DNA of 60,000 nucleotides, taken from contig OU612066.1 in assembly GCA_914767715.1 (NCBI GenBank), positions 34,944,283 to 35,004,282 on the forward strand. The letters are read 5' to 3'. Positions 11,550 through 25,345 of this stretch are shown here, one piece after another. The notes under the pieces were generated by a model that saw only the letters and a list, made by a program, of their open reading frames with translations, was not told where the DNA came from and did not search any database. The DNA comes from Membranipora membranacea. Its lineage: Eukaryota; Bryozoa; Gymnolaemata; Cheilostomatida; Membraniporidae. Each line of letters opens with the position of its first letter. The stretch's first letter is position 1. Both the position numbers and the translations under genes were made by a program.

Positions 11550-13715
11550 CTATGAGTTGATGGCTGATCTATATTCTCCTGTAACCTCATTATCCTGCTG
11601 TTGAGGGATGTGGTCACACAAGTCTTTTATATGCCTGCTTACATCTGAACCGTTTCTAGATGCTTGTAGTGATACAAATAATCCGATCCAGCCCAGTTTG
11701 TTGTCAAGCTGCTCAATTTCCCGAGGTTTAAACTCCCAACCTGTGAATCTACAAAACAAGCAGTTGAACTTTGAACCAATGGGATAATTCTGATGGCAAT
11801 ATCCGTATATTCATAGCATAAAAAACATTGCTACACAAAACTATCATGTCGATTTCATGGCAATCCGCCATAATTTTCCATTCAGATCTGATGCGTCTTG
11901 CACGGCAATATTATTTGCTTCTTCGCACAGATTTTGCTATGCAGGATGCTGCCTTTTTAGGATCGTTCCAATAAAAACCTATACCTGTTCAAATAGCAAT
12001 GTCTGATAGTCTTGTCCTGGCAGCTATAAGCTGTGTACACAGTGGATACAAGAGACACCACCTGTGTCAACAATAACCCCACTGTCCACACTATCAACAC
12101 TGACATTATCGGACCCAGCGCAGATGCAAACATATACAGTATATCTTCGGCTCGTCTTATACTATCAGTACCTTCTGACAGGAGACACTGTACTGTATAT
12201 CTGTGATGATTGCCTCCCATCCTGCGAATCTAAACCAAGAAAACATTTTAATTAACATTCACAAGAAGGACGTAATAACAGCGCTGACAGCGACAAGTCA
12301 TATAGATTGCATCCAAAATTTCTTTGAGAAATCATTTCTATGGATGTGTCATGATCTAAAAAGTTCAATATATAGATCCGAATCGTATCAGTCAAGAATC
12401 TTTGTGTTGAAACTCAGCTCACTGTGGAAATGTTACTCTAATGAAAAGAATATAGATTACATATATATATATACACGGTATTGGTACAAAACTGCTGAAA
12501 GCTCCATAAAACCTACCCAGAAGTCACAGAAGAATGGCACTGTTGTGGTTCGTTGTCTATGAGAGATATGGCTGATATACTCAATGGAGTAATACTTCAA
12601 TACGTATACTGTCAGGAACAATATGAACGATATGGCGCTTGTTAGTATCTTAGTCACAGCAAACCTGAAATTAAACATCAATGATCTATTCTATTGTCGT
12701 AACAAAAGTGAAGAAACTAAATGAATTTGTCTTGCATACAAATTTTCAGACCATTTCATATAGAGTGTATCTTCAAATTTGACAGTTGTCACTCTTGTCA
12801 CTCACCATATAATCACGGTTTTCCGTTTAAGACCATTCTTGTCATAACCATGATTCTGTCTTGGTGTAAGAAGTTCCAGACCATCTACAGTACCCACAAC
12901 CCTCCAGCTGACAAACGGCAGGAGACATATCACTGATAGTATCAACAAAGATCCTGAGAAGCGCTGTATAGCATCTGGGTCACTGTGAGAATTTATCAAA
13001 TCCCTCTTAGGGACCTGGTATAATAAAAATCACATAGACAAATAGAATTGATGATACTAAGTGTTCACAAAATATGTCTTCTGAGGTAAATAAAGAACTT
13101 TAGAATTTCACCACACCTCACATCACTTTTGAGCAGCGATTTTGCACTTGATGGTCATGGGGAATTTAAGACCTCAAAACTTTAGAGCTTCATCGCTATC
13201 TGCAGTATTCTGCTCCTGCCCCTTATATTTTTGCTCTTCAAGGTTAGAGGGCTGAAATTTATAGATGATTGGATCGGCTACTCCCATTGTGTTGAGTTAA
13301 TGTTTGTTTGTGCAGTGGAGTTAAAGCCATCCAAAACTCTATTATAGCCCAAGCCTCAGTTAGCCTATATTTTAATCCTACCAACCTGGACATATTGTGT
13401 GGATTGACCAGGTGACAGTCCTCCAGGTGCCTTTGTAGAGTTTGATGTGTTTAGACCATTGGAATCATCTGCCTTTGCGTTATAAACATAGGATTGGCTG
13501 AGGCAAAGCTTCTCCCCGTAACTCTTCCAGCTTGGTACAAACTCTTTAGGCCAGAAGCACTCCACTGATATGTACGGATCTCTCAGAGGCCGTAGGATGA
13601 ATAGTAAGATGAGCCCACATTTGAGGAGGATGACTGGTGTAAAGATGTAGAAGGCTTTGTCTGTACTTGTTGTATCCCACTGTAAGCCTAGCTTGTCTCT
13701 GGAGTATAAAATCAT
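11550..13715 (-). CDS. Innexin (gap-junction/hemichannel subunit), five exons
   Basis: Minus-strand exons are 13715-13386, 13014-12806, 12664-12517, 12229-11985 and 11748-11550. All have GT-AG introns, and the phases (0, 2, 0, 2) join into 377 codons from ATG to TAG, a normal innexin length. Four membrane helices are visible: one in exon 1 (about residues 20-44), one in exon 2 (SGSLLILSVICLLPFVSWRV, with the helix-2 proline), one in exon 3, and one in exon 4. The two extracellular loops hold two cysteines each: CFWPKEFVPSWKSYGEKLC in loop 1, and CDFW...RYTVQC in loop 2. The P..F..SW..Y....C and CDF..R..G..HRYTVQC patterns are characteristic innexin sequence. Innexins form hexameric or octameric plasma-membrane channels. 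The usual YYQWVPF at helix 2 is replaced by QYVQVPK, and the NEK motif after loop 2 is missing, so this copy is divergent. The start ATG is plausible but an upstream exon is possible. Confidence 0.86.
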
Positions 13716-16700
13716 ATGCCAAAATGATAGACATATGTCATGTTAGTGTGTCTGTTTGTAGTGTTAGGGTTGATGGTTACAACAAAAATGTCATTCATGA
13801 TCATTTATTTACAATAATTATCCTCTCCTTCAACGTGGTCATATAGGTTTGAACTGCACAACGGCTGAAAACCTCCAATTATTGGAGCATTTGAGCCATC
13901 GTACTATACTATGATGATATATATATATACGGTTGATATGATATATTATGGTATGATTGCACAGTTTCACCGAGACTAAAATTGTACCTGGATTCTTTTC
14001 CCAAATGTCGCTCAGCCTGACATACAGAATATAATATGTTAATATTTTCTCCTCTCATAGTTCTTCTTAATTGAGCAAGTTACAACTGAAAAGATGAGAT
14101 CGTAATAAAACTACTCTGGGCTGTGAAGCAACAAGTTAGAACTTGTAACTCCCTATTTTGAATCACATGTGTTTTCATCACACGATTCATATATCCTGTT
14201 TGCACAATCGGAGTCAAGAATGTCAAAATACTTTACTTCCCTATGATGCAATTGTTTTATCAGCTATCACTATGTAGCTTCAGATTGATGATGATTTATT
14301 AGCTATACAGCGGTACATCACATTACCCCCAAGATAAGCTGTATGAGACCTAAGCTTATCAACTGATGTTAATCAAATTTGAGGAGTTTATGCAAACTTG
14401 AAGATTCAGACACAGTTTCAAAAAATATAATTATAAATATCCCATGTCAGAATCAGCTCATCTGGGATTTCGATTTGCTATTTATATCATAAAACTCTTT
14501 GGCGGCGGCCGGGAATTAACCCCAGACTCCACAGGAGGGCTTACAATCTCCAACATGAGGCCACTTCACACCCTCAGGGTATTTGCGCATCCCCTACCAC
14601 TTTTCCTAAACCACGGCCCTTGAGTAGGAGAGGTAATGGTAATGGTTATTGCTTTTTCTTCTTGGTTTCTTATATTAAAACAGAGTGAGGAATGTGGATA
14701 TATATCCTTACTCTTTCTTATATTGTAGCTAATAAGTGATTAGTTTAGAAGATAGTTTTCCCGGATGTCATGCTGTTTTACTAGGAAGCTATTTTTTCTC
14801 AACCAAAAATTTTCAATCAGACCAACAAGCTATTTGCATCAATACTTGAGAATTGAATCAATTCAAGTTGTATGAAATATTCTGGCATGATAACCTCTAT
14901 TAGATTAGGCCTTCCATACCTCGATGAAATTTGCTCATGAATATTGAATTTCTTTTAAAATTTAAGATTGCCAGAATTTTCTTGCTGCCTACCAGTTGTG
15001 AACTAGGACAATATAATTACTACTGATTTAGAGATTTTACAGAGCGCATCTGTAGAAAGATAAAATTTGAGGGCGTCATTACACTAAAATTACCCTTCAA
15101 TCCCCTTATGTGATGAAGCAGATTTTTATTTGAAACGTTAAAGTCACTTGTAATCAGCATTCGGTATGTTTTGCTTTGTATACTCTGTGACACGCCACTC
15201 TGTACTAATGTACCGGCCTGGTCAGTATAAATGCAGACCAGCAGAGAATGTCGAGTGAGAAACTTTCAAAACCGTAGAATTGTGGGATGGAGTGAGTTGT
15301 CCTCTCCAAGAACATACAGGCACAACTCTCATAGCCACTTAATGCCTAACTACACTAATTGGACGACTATAATCCCAAATTCTTGCTGTGAACAGCAATT
15401 TTCAGCAGTTGTTTCCCTTGATTCCTTACTCTTTTCCACTTTATACCATAAGACTACAACCGATAACACAAAATGCAATTATTCCAGTTATACATATCCA
15501 TGCATATCAACTGACATTTTTTATTATATCTAAAGACACTTGACGGGCGCAATTATGGTGATAATGATGTTGATGGCAGCAGCCATCTATGCCGGCTCAA
15601 TCTCTTCTGACACCACATTCTGACTAAGGTCTGTCTGTGTAATGTATACATATATATATATATATATGTGGATATAGAGATATAAAGATATAGAGACAGA
15701 GATATCAAGACATTTCTGATCAGTTAGGAGTTAATCTTAATTTTGGACCCCAGGATATCAATGATTGCTTTTGCTTGTAGACTTTCCTAGTCATCTACAT
15801 GTCATGTTTTTAGCGGGGCTCTCACAGGAAAATCAGATCTCGGTGTAAATACTGAGTGTGTCTACTGCAAAGAGGGGCTGGAGACAGCCACACAACTTTT
15901 CTCAATTTTTAAAAATTTGCAGCCAGACCTTGATCTTATGGCCTGGTATACTGAAATGGTAAATGCAACTTTTTTGTGATCAGGTTGAGCATATTGAAGG
16001 AGGCCGCGCCAACCTGGTAATGTGGTGGATGATAAAAGCTTTTCCAATCAACCCACTAATTGTATTAGCACTTCAATTAAACATTAGATGATAGATCCTT
16101 GTATCTTCAATCACCGCTAATGACAATATTGCTTCTTATTAGCTCTAAACTATTCAGTATGATGTGAAAACAAAAAGTACCCTTACCAAATAGCTAAAGT
16201 ATGTCAACAATGTAAATTTTTTTCTCAGATGTTTTATTCTTGTGCAGTCAGAACTAGTAGTGGTTATTTATCTATTATGATTTTTTGAATAGAACCATGT
16301 GGTTTGATATTGATGTATTATGTAGGCCTACTTTTATAATGCAGTTTTTTTTTATTATAAATAGATATAAACAATAACGTCATGCAATGATCATGGTCAT
16401 GTGATATCAGTGCGTACTTTGCAGCCTCGTTTTCATGCGTTTGACCGGCAATCACAGTTATTTCATTCTTGACAAGGACAAATTCTAAAACGCAGTACGA
16501 ATATTTCTGAGCCATTGCGTAAGTGAATCTCCAACTCATTCAATGTTGCCTTTATTAATTTACATTTTATGGTTGTACAGCAAGGTCATATGTAAGAAGA
16601 AATTTGATCATCAGTCAACAAAACTATGTAATTTAGTTGAATTTACATTGCAAATTAGATGGACTGTCCTTTACTTCATTCATAATAGCATAATATGATG

Positions 16701-17378
16701 CAAATGATATCATCAAATGTACTGCAGGTTTTTTGAATCATAAATTTGAAGCTCTATGTTACCTGGGAGACTCAATCAGTCTCAGTTGTTATCTCAGAGT
16801 GCTGTTGCATTATGTTGCCAGGGCAGGTCAGGTTTATCTATCAGTTTAGAACCTATTCAATCTTAACACGGTTGTAAAAAAAAATTTCTATCTATCGAAC
16901 AGTTGGCCTGATTATTTTAGTGATTTTGTAATCATTAGTAATACTGTAAACCAGATTGCTGCCCAGAAGTAGTATTTGAAAACCTGCTGCCAGTGAGGTA
17001 ACTCCCTTATCTTTGTCCTTGAAAAGAAGATTGATTTAAACTTCAATCTAACAATTGACAGCCCATGGTCAAAATAGTTGCAGAAAGACATCGGATCCAC
17101 TGAAATAATAATTTAAATGACATGTATTATTGTGCCACACAAGGTCACTGATTATGATAATCTTCTTCAGTAAAAAATATTCTCGATGGCAGAAAGTTGA
17201 AGTCACATTTAGCTTTCTTTGTGCTCTACAGAACCCAATGGTTGCCCAGGTTTTGCAGACTTGCAGCAATATATGTAAGAGCGTCACATCGGTCATTACT
17301 AATTTTATATATCTTTGTTTCAGTCATCATATATTTCAACGTCAGTGTTCTGCTCCTGATTCCTTAAGCTGCCCAACA
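13716..17378. other. Intergenic stretch between innexin and GTPase genes
   Basis: No gene is supported. It contains AT microsatellites (about 13915-13928 and 15648-15667), a possible minus-strand tRNA-derived SINE at 14505-14590 and a few short unlinked open frames such as 15231-15533 (+). The region just before 17379 is probably the 5' UTR or promoter of the GTPase gene. Confidence 0.45.
14505..14590 (-). repeat. Possible tRNA-derived SINE head (degenerate)
   Basis: On the minus strand a tRNA-like arrangement is seen: TGGCCTCATGTTGGAG resembles an A box, and about 35 bases later GGTTAATTCCCGG resembles a B box (GGTTCRANTCC). The cloverleaf is not intact, so a functional tRNA is unlikely. 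Confidence 0.4.
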
Positions 17379-20300
17379 ATGGATTCGCTGAAGAAGAGGA
17401 TCGGTAATATGGTCAGTGCAGTAAAAGAGGTAGGTTAATCATTATGACATAGTGCTCACACATCATGAAAATCAGTCACCAATGGGCAAAGTTGTGTTTT
17501 GTCTATGAAATTATAATATTCACATTCAAATACACCAAAGGATGCACAGGTCAAAGAATTTGGTTTTTGTAAACACGACTTTCGCACTAGCTAAAGAAGG
17601 TGAATTTTGTGATTAGACGTAAGATTTTGTGTACTTTTTGCTATCGATGGAAGTGATCAGCTGAAAAAGATTAACTTTCAACACTTACTGGGCTCTGTTT
17701 TTGCCTGGGTAGCAAAATATTGACATGATTTGAAGCCATGCTTTGCAGCCGAGCCTTGCAAACATTTTATAGCAAAATAGAAACTGAATAACAATCGACA
17801 AAACCAGCTTCATATTGTTCTTTTCAGCTTCACTTTTCAATAGCTAATTGTCTGAAAGGCAGTCATTGCTTAGTTTGCTCAAGGAGTTAAAGACTTTAAC
17901 TCCTTGGTTTGCTGAAACAAAATCACAAATGCTGTGTTGAAACTTTTGTCAATAAAAAACAAACACATGCAAAGGGTTTGATAGGTTCATTGGATGTTGC
18001 TATGCAATTATATTTTCATATTACCAACATTGTTGGATGACGATTTCAATGTTGTATACACATTTGTACAACTATCAATAAAACTGTTCATACAATGTTT
18101 TTCTTAGAGCATAAACCATGAAAGCTCTTCGTTATTACTAACAGCAGAAACTTGATGCAGTGAGATGTAAAAAATTACAATATATTAAAATTATTATAAT
18201 AGGTTTTGCTATTGACTGCTTTGTTATGGCCTGCACTAGCTAATTCATATTTAGTTTGTTTAAAAAACCGGGGAGAATGGTTGAAAACATTTATATATTT
18301 GTAATGCAAGTGAGGTGGGACAATAACCGGATTGGTGAAATGAAAATCTACATGTGAGTTTTCTTTGGCTTTACATCAATGTATCCCAATTCTCTTGATG
18401 CATTGCATTTACAATTTTTTACAGAATGTCTCTGAGCTCATTTGGCCGAGTACATCAAGGATAGTACACTTTGCACAAGGTGATGACAATGCTGATGAAG
18501 TAGAATTTGCACATGATAAGTTAGAAAAGGCTTTGACGGGAATAGAGAACTTGCCGTTACTGGTTGTTTCTGTGACAGGAGTGTTCCGGTCGGGAAAATC
18601 TTTTTTGCTGAATCTAATGGTCACCTATCTGAAACATCTGATGAGTGAGGTATGCATAAACATTTGATGAAGCAACTCTGTCATTGGATACATAATGCAC
18701 ATAAACATATATATATATATATATATATAGATATTATACATTTGCAGATTTCTGCATCTGTTCCTCCCATGTAGAAACTTATCAGACCCTTTTTCATTCA
18801 AAGTTTTAATGGCAATTTTACAGACCATTTTTGGTGTTGTGACTTGCGGGGCCAGAAAACTCACAAAATATGGTGATACTTAGTGAATCATCGTTTCTTC
18901 TAAAATAGAGATGATATGAAAATGGATAAATTTGATTCCAAATAATGTGGAAATGTAGAACATTTTGGTCCAACGCAAGAAATCTCAGCATATTTTTTTA
19001 GCCATCATAGACTATGCAAAATTATGTTTTATATACAAGGAAAGACTGAAAGGAATCATTAAGATACCCAGCATTTAACTGTAATACACTGGAAACTTGT
19101 TACAGAAGATTTGCACAAAATTTGGAATTGCGGGCAAAGGAAAACTTATTAACTAGGATTTAACTAGGAATAACGGGTATTTTCCTAATTTCATTGAACT
19201 TACACCTGTCAGTTTACATACCTACAGCAATAGCCGGAAATGCTTCAAATTTTTATGTATATTTTTAAGGGAGTTGCAAAAGACTGGAAGGATTCGAATA
19301 TGGAAATCACTGGTATGAACTGGGCAAGAGATTCGAAAACCGTAACGCATGGTATCTGGATATGGAACACTCCTTTCGTAATCAATGCTCCAAGTGGGAC
19401 AAAAGTAAGTGGATTCATAAAACCAATAGACTTAATGATAACCTAGATACAACACTATATGTAGAAGCATGGGTTTTATCATTGTCTTGCAGCCAATACA
19501 TCATTTTTTTTTAGTTTGAATAGATTTAGCAATTTGATGTGATCCATTTCAAATCAATTTCACCTATTGATTTGTCTCAAGAACATCTAATTGATATCAA
19601 GATGCTGCTGAAACTAAAGAAATTATTTTCAAACTCGCTATTTGATCAAGAATTTCAATAAAAATCCTGGACTGTGAACTGCAGATCAAATAAATCAACA
19701 TTTCTACCACACAATCCAATGTCAGTTGTACCTCGACCCACATATAAATGTCTCACTTAAGCTGTATTTGGTATCCTGTTTAGGTTTATTATTAAGTCCG
19801 TAGATACATACACCTGAGTGCCTAAACACCATGGTCTGCTACAATAAAAGTGTTAATAAAACACAGGGTTAAATAACAAAGGTCAACATTTGTGAGTGGA
19901 GTGGTGTGACTTTATGGTTACACTTTTGGCAATGCACAAAATGTTCTTCACATAAAAGTATACAAACCACAATATGTAATTATGAAAAATAAGTTATGAG
20001 TAGTTATAGAGTAATTTCTATATAAGGGTGGTAATCCTGATGATATCCAGAACCTGCAACTGTGTGAATCACTTGATGCATTGTAACCTCATAATAACAG
20101 CGTCACCGAACTATTTCAGGTAGCTGTACTCCTTGTTGACTGCCAGGGCACAGGAGGTACATCCCACAGTAGTCCCCATCTCGATACAGTGATATTCTAT
20201 ATCAGCCTGCAGCTAGCTAATTTTCAAATGATGAATTTGGTGAAGCAGATGACTACCAATGATATTGAAAGAATAGAGGTTAGTCTTTAAAGTTGGCAGA

Positions 20301-23300
20301 ATGGGTTGATGGCGCCTATTATCATGCCTGCTATTCGCTACTCGCTACTTGTGTTCTCTCGTCCCATAGCTCATTCCACTCCACCATTGCCACCCTTTGC
20401 AACACAACGTACGTGTTAGGGTTGTAAGCCTTACATTACCATTGCTGGGACCCCTTGTAGTGAGTTTTTAGCTGAATGGCATTACATAATTAAACCAATT
20501 GTTATGTTTATCTCCAGCGAATTGCAAAGCATGAATAATCCCGGTGCTCTCCCTGCTTGGCCCTGTCCTAGTAACAAAACCCAAAGCGTGAATAACCCAA
20601 TGGATGTCACAGCAATTGATGAGAAAAATTACCGTATCAGAAGCATAAACATCCTGGCGTCCAGTGGCCAACCCTTTACATAAAACTAGTGTATTGAATG
20701 TTTTGACAGATTTGCAAGGAGTATGCACACGCATCGGAAAAGTGTGCACCTTTATTCGGCAGCTTGCTCTATCTCATTAGAGATTGGGAACACGATGACG
20801 AGATCGGGGAGAGAACAGGACACTTTCAATCTCTGCAGGTAATGAAATAAGATCAGTTATCTCATTGGTGACATGTGTTTCCGCTCCTTTACCTTCTCAA
20901 CAGGACAACAGCCCAATATTGTTGAATTTTGTAATTCTTTTGAACTTTGAACTTTTGACTACCCAAAACTGTGAATATTTTTCAGATGAATAGTTAACAG
21001 GTGGCAATTTGGAGCTTACAATTCGGATATCACCAAAAAACATGGAATTTGTTAGTTACCTTAATTTATTATTGACATATTTATATCTTAAAGGAAGAAT
21101 CTGCTTCAGAACATGTGAAACAGTCTGCTTTGGGAGTCCAAAAGGCGTTCAGGGAGGTGCGTACATTCATGCTTCCTCCACCAAGTAACCATGTACGTAA
21201 AGGATCAGAAGATAAGAGACTAAGGGTTTCAGGTAATTTCTATGCTATCCTTACGGCATGGGGCAATGGCATGTGTTAAGACAAAAGCGAAGTTATCTCG
21301 GATCTGTAGCAATCCATTGGGTAGGAGTATAGGAGTAGCTACCCAACCTCATAATCCCTGTTGAAAGATTAAAACTGTGGGAATGAAGTGCTAAATAGAA
21401 AAGTACTTGGCCAAGCAGGATTCCACTTTCAAGGTGCAAAATTGAAGTTAGTCTGAGTAAGATTGAAAGCGATCCAAATGCTATGAGACGAAAACTTTGC
21501 CCAGACATAACATCAAGCATGGTTAGACAGGAGATCACAGCCAGCCCGCTGATTTGAGGCTTGAGCTCAATACTCAATAAAGGTAAACTTGAAATATGGC
21601 GCATGGGGAGGGGACAATTTGTTGTTGAGAATAGTGCAATATCACAATCAACAAGGCCCATTTCGCCATATTTGTTGTTCCAGTTTAAGACAATTGGCCT
21701 TGCATGCATATCTCAATCAGATGCCGGAAACTTAGCCGGCTAGCTTCTAAAATTAGTGGGCCAGTTTGATATCCACTCTTGCAATGCGTGGCTTGTAACG
21801 TATGATTTGATCCAAGTCAGGCTCCCTCTGCTATTGCACCTTAGGTTGCAAATCCTTAATTTGCACTCCATTCTCTTAGTCTGTCATGACAAGCTTGTCA
21901 AGCCAGGCTATCCATACCCCTCTTCCGCATAATCATTTGACAAGGAGTACGGTTCTATTGCTAAATTGTTCACGTATTTTGCATACTCATTGTGATTTTT
22001 TTCAATATCAGCTTACAATGTTAAAGATTACTTTGATTTTGTCTCCACACTGCATCATTTAACATGCCCTTTTTGGTTATTTGAGTGCTTAACCTGACAG
22101 CTTTACTTTTGTCCATTAACACAGCCAACCTGGCCCCAACTGGGTGACTGTACCAATAATTTCATAATGGCAGTGCTTGGATTGGCACTGATTAATGATT
22201 TTATCATAGCATGTCATATACCTCGCCTGCACATGTGAGAGGTTTGTTTTCTCAAGGCAGCATCATTTACATTAGCTATTAATGCTTATTCTCTCTGTCA
22301 CGCTTAATTATTTAGTGTAATCTTTCTTTGTGCTTGTTTTTACTTCCTATTTCTAAATATGGAGACTTTAGCAATACAAAAGTGAACACAGAAACAGGAA
22401 ACCAATTATTGACAAGAGACACAATAAAATGGTTGGTATAGGCTTTGTTCCCCAATCCGAAAACAGGCTTTGCTTGACAGTGCCAGTAAGGTTCCCAATA
22501 ATTTGCCAAGATGCCTTGCTGTTGTTCAATTATCTGGCAGTATGATTGACGGTTGTAAAGAAACAAATTGTGACCTGGTGGCAATAATATGTTCTCAAAG
22601 CTTGCTCTGCCTGCATCTGGTAACAACGCGAGCTTCGAAAGTATGGTCATATCTTGACTGTACAAATTCAGGCCATAACATACACTTGATAATAAACTTA
22701 GACATGGCACTATATACAGCTGAAGTGAGGCACTTACTTATGGGCAGCGTAACGACATTGGAAGGTGTAGTAAGCAATGATGCTATCATTGTTTTACTGT
22801 CCACAATCCAGGTTTTTCGTTCATGACTCGATCAATTTTGATCAGATTTTGAGTTTGAAAACTGCTTTACAATCAATAGCATCTTGTTATCAACTTGATT
22901 TCTCTTCTAGTTCAAAAAAATTGTAGTCCTATGTCTTAAATTCATATCAAACTGTTCAGGATAAGCTGCTAAATCTATTGTAACTTTCAAACTCAACACG
23001 ATCCAATCAAATTGGTTGAGTTATCAACAAAACACCTCGCATATGAGCTGCAAGTCAATGATAACACCAATGCTATACCACCTTCCATTTTTGTTACGTT
23101 GCCCACAGTTAAATGTCTCAGTGCCTCGATGCTTATGTTCCATATAGTGTCCTGTCTAGGTTTATTACTGAGTCTATTGGTCATAATAATTTCCTTGTCT
23201 CTCTACAAAGTCACTAAATTTATATGGAAATAAGTGACACCATAGCCTTGACAATATTAACATTAGTCTATATGCGTATGTGTTTATGTGAGATAGTAAA

Positions 23301-25345
23301 GTTATCCTGCATTTTTATCATTAAATATTTGACGTTTCAAATCAGTATTTATGATAATTAGAAGTTTTCCTTTTGATTCAGAAAGTGCATTGGATGGAGA
23401 CTTCTTAAATGCTGTCAACGAGCTTTTTGCAGCTATGTTTACAAAGAACGGTATGGAGAACGGCCTCAAAACAGGAAAAGAGGTTCTTTTTGAGATGAAG
23501 GTATGCTATAGCTAGGATAGTTGACACTTTATCATGTGGCATTATGGAGCTGCAGACTCTATGACCTTTCGTGGCAGATCAATTTCAATAACGCCTGTAA
23601 TAGAAAGGCTGCACCATTTTAAGGGCAACTTTGTAAGGATAACGTTTTACTGCTTATCTATGGAGTTTGAGATACACGCTGCCAAAATAAAATTATAGAA
23701 AAATCTAAATTTTTCAAATCCCACAAGCAACTTACTGATTTTAAGGTATACATGATGGTATTTTTGTGCAATAGACCCACATAATTGACTTGTCATGACA
23801 TCACTTTGTTAAAGTGACTGTCCTACTAGGCCATATTTGGTATCGTTTTAAAGATCTCAGTCTGAAAAGTCATTAGAGCATATGAAATAAAATAGCCTGT
23901 TAACCAAATTGCAGCAAAACTGCTATAAAGTCTTAAAATTGGGATTATTGTGGATTGTAGTGATTTATTGTCTCCATCTGACCACTTTGATCCCACATTG
24001 AGTACACTCTCATCTGCTCCTTTGTATACCCGATCATTTTTCCTAAATGCCTCCCCTAATCTGTCTGATGTTCTAACTGTGATCACTGAAACATCCACTC
24101 CTGTTTAAGCTAGGAACTTTTATATTATCACACTTGAGGTCTATTTCGCACTCCTTGTCTATGCTCTTCCCTACAGCGACTCTTCCGAAGCACTTCAAAC
24201 TCTGCTCATTAAATTTACTTTCTCTTTCTTGCTTCTTCTCCCTTTCTGTTCTTTAGCCTCGGGAATTCTCTGACTCCCTTACAATGGCACATTCAGAACT
24301 TTGACTTTTTTCTGTTCATTTGATCTGTTTGGCAATCTCTTGCGAACAAAAACAATTTAGGGGTTCCTCTTCTCTTGTCGGAGTTGGTTCTCTAGCAAGG
24401 GGAGCACCTAAGAATGCAGAATGCATCAAACAAGATCTAGGTTTTCTGTGACAAACTGAATATTGAGAGAAAATTCTGAATGCTGATTGTATTAAAGTCA
24501 GGAATTTTGTTGTTGATGTTTACTATAGACTTCTTTTCCTTTCTTTACCTCTGACAGTGTGACATCTGTACTCGCCGACCTGACAATGTCCTACTCTTAG
24601 CCAAAGTTTTATTTATTACAAAAGAGTTCAGTTTGTGAAACTTCTGTTACCTGAGAGTTACATATGATTACTTTTCATTGTATAGCAATAAGTGACATGA
24701 GTAAAAATATCTTAATATGAGAGTAAGCTCTTTCTTCGATTTATACTGGAACACTCTATCTGGTGATTTCGTTACTATGGCTGTTACTTGCAGGGCTTAG
24801 ATGAAAGAATTAAAACATGTGGGATCAAAGCATTATCTGCTGCTGAGGCCATGGACGACTCTGTTGCTCACAATGCTATGAAAAGAGCAAAGGAAATACT
24901 GCGAAAAGCTTGGGTGAGTAGAATATCTGTTGATAATGATTCAGTGAGTGATGAGTAGGGTGTTGGATACCTTCATTATAATAGTGATCATTACAGCAAA
25001 TATTGTTTTATGTGTAGTGGATTTAAATACATGTCTCATCATTGTGAGCTTTAAGCTCTTGCATAATATTGTTTACAGTTTAACAGATATTCCTGATCAT
25101 AACCAGGATCTTGTTGCTAACTGATCTCAAATGGTGATGAAATAAATTACCTTCCCAACTATCACTGTTTACTACCTGTATTACAGGATGCTTGCCGCGA
25201 ACTGATCCAAAGTATTGCTCCACACAAAGCTGTCGATTCTCCTGTTGAAAATGTGACGATATTGATGGAAAAGTCCTGGCTTGAGGCTGTTGAACAGTTC
25301 AACGAAGATTATGGAAAATCAGAGGAGAGCAGAAAACAAAGCTGA
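17379..25345 (+). CDS. Atlastin/guanylate-binding-protein-like large GTPase, nine exons
   Basis: Exons are 17379-17429, 18425-18649, 19270-19404, 20120-20278, 20710-20838, 21094-21232, 23382-23500, 24794-24913 and 25187-25345. All introns are GT-AG and all phases agree, giving 411 residues from ATG to TGA. The GTPase signature is complete: G1 P-loop GVFRSGKSFLLN in exon 2, the G2 threonine in VTHGIWIW (compare TTGI.lW of atlastins) in exon 3, G3 DCQGT in exon 4, and G4 RDW in exon 5. A helical middle domain follows in exons 6-9. Dynamin-like GTPases of this GB1/RHD3 group dimerise on GTP and remodel membranes; atlastins fuse ER and GBPs coat pathogens. No membrane anchor is seen before the TGA, which is short of the usual family length. 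The end appears to be frame-shifted near 25310 (see findings), so the natural protein probably continues. Assignment to the superfamily is firm; atlastin versus GBP subtype is not. Confidence 0.87.
19766..19802. repeat. Dispersed repeat R1, copy 1 (in intron)
   Basis: GGTATCCTGTTTAGGTTTAT followed by TATTAAGTCCGTAGATA matches the other copies near 23136, 26450 and 29484 (consensus TAGTGTCCTGTCTAGGTTTA then TTATTAAGTCT). Confidence 0.6.
21233..23381. other. Long intron of the GTPase gene
   Basis: This 2.15-kb intron is the longest of the gene. It contains repeat R1 copy 2 and open frames on both strands (21293-21709 -, 22470-22826 +, 22312-22710 -) that match nothing I recognise. Their overlap on opposite strands suggests chance or decayed repeat. 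Confidence 0.4.
23128..23172. repeat. Dispersed repeat R1, copy 2 (in intron)
   Basis: CATATAGTGTCCTGTCTAGG then TTTATTACTGAGTCTATTGG. It is nearly the same as copy 4 and shares the stretch CTATATAGTGTCCTGTCTAG-like with copy 3. The sequence before it (AAATGTCTCAGTGC) also matches upstream of copy 1 (AAATGTCTCACTTA). Confidence 0.65.

Noticed and set aside
21293-22826. Overlapping ORFs of 118-138 codons in the long GTPase intron
   Set aside because: They overlap on opposite strands, lie between two well-supported exons and resemble no known protein.
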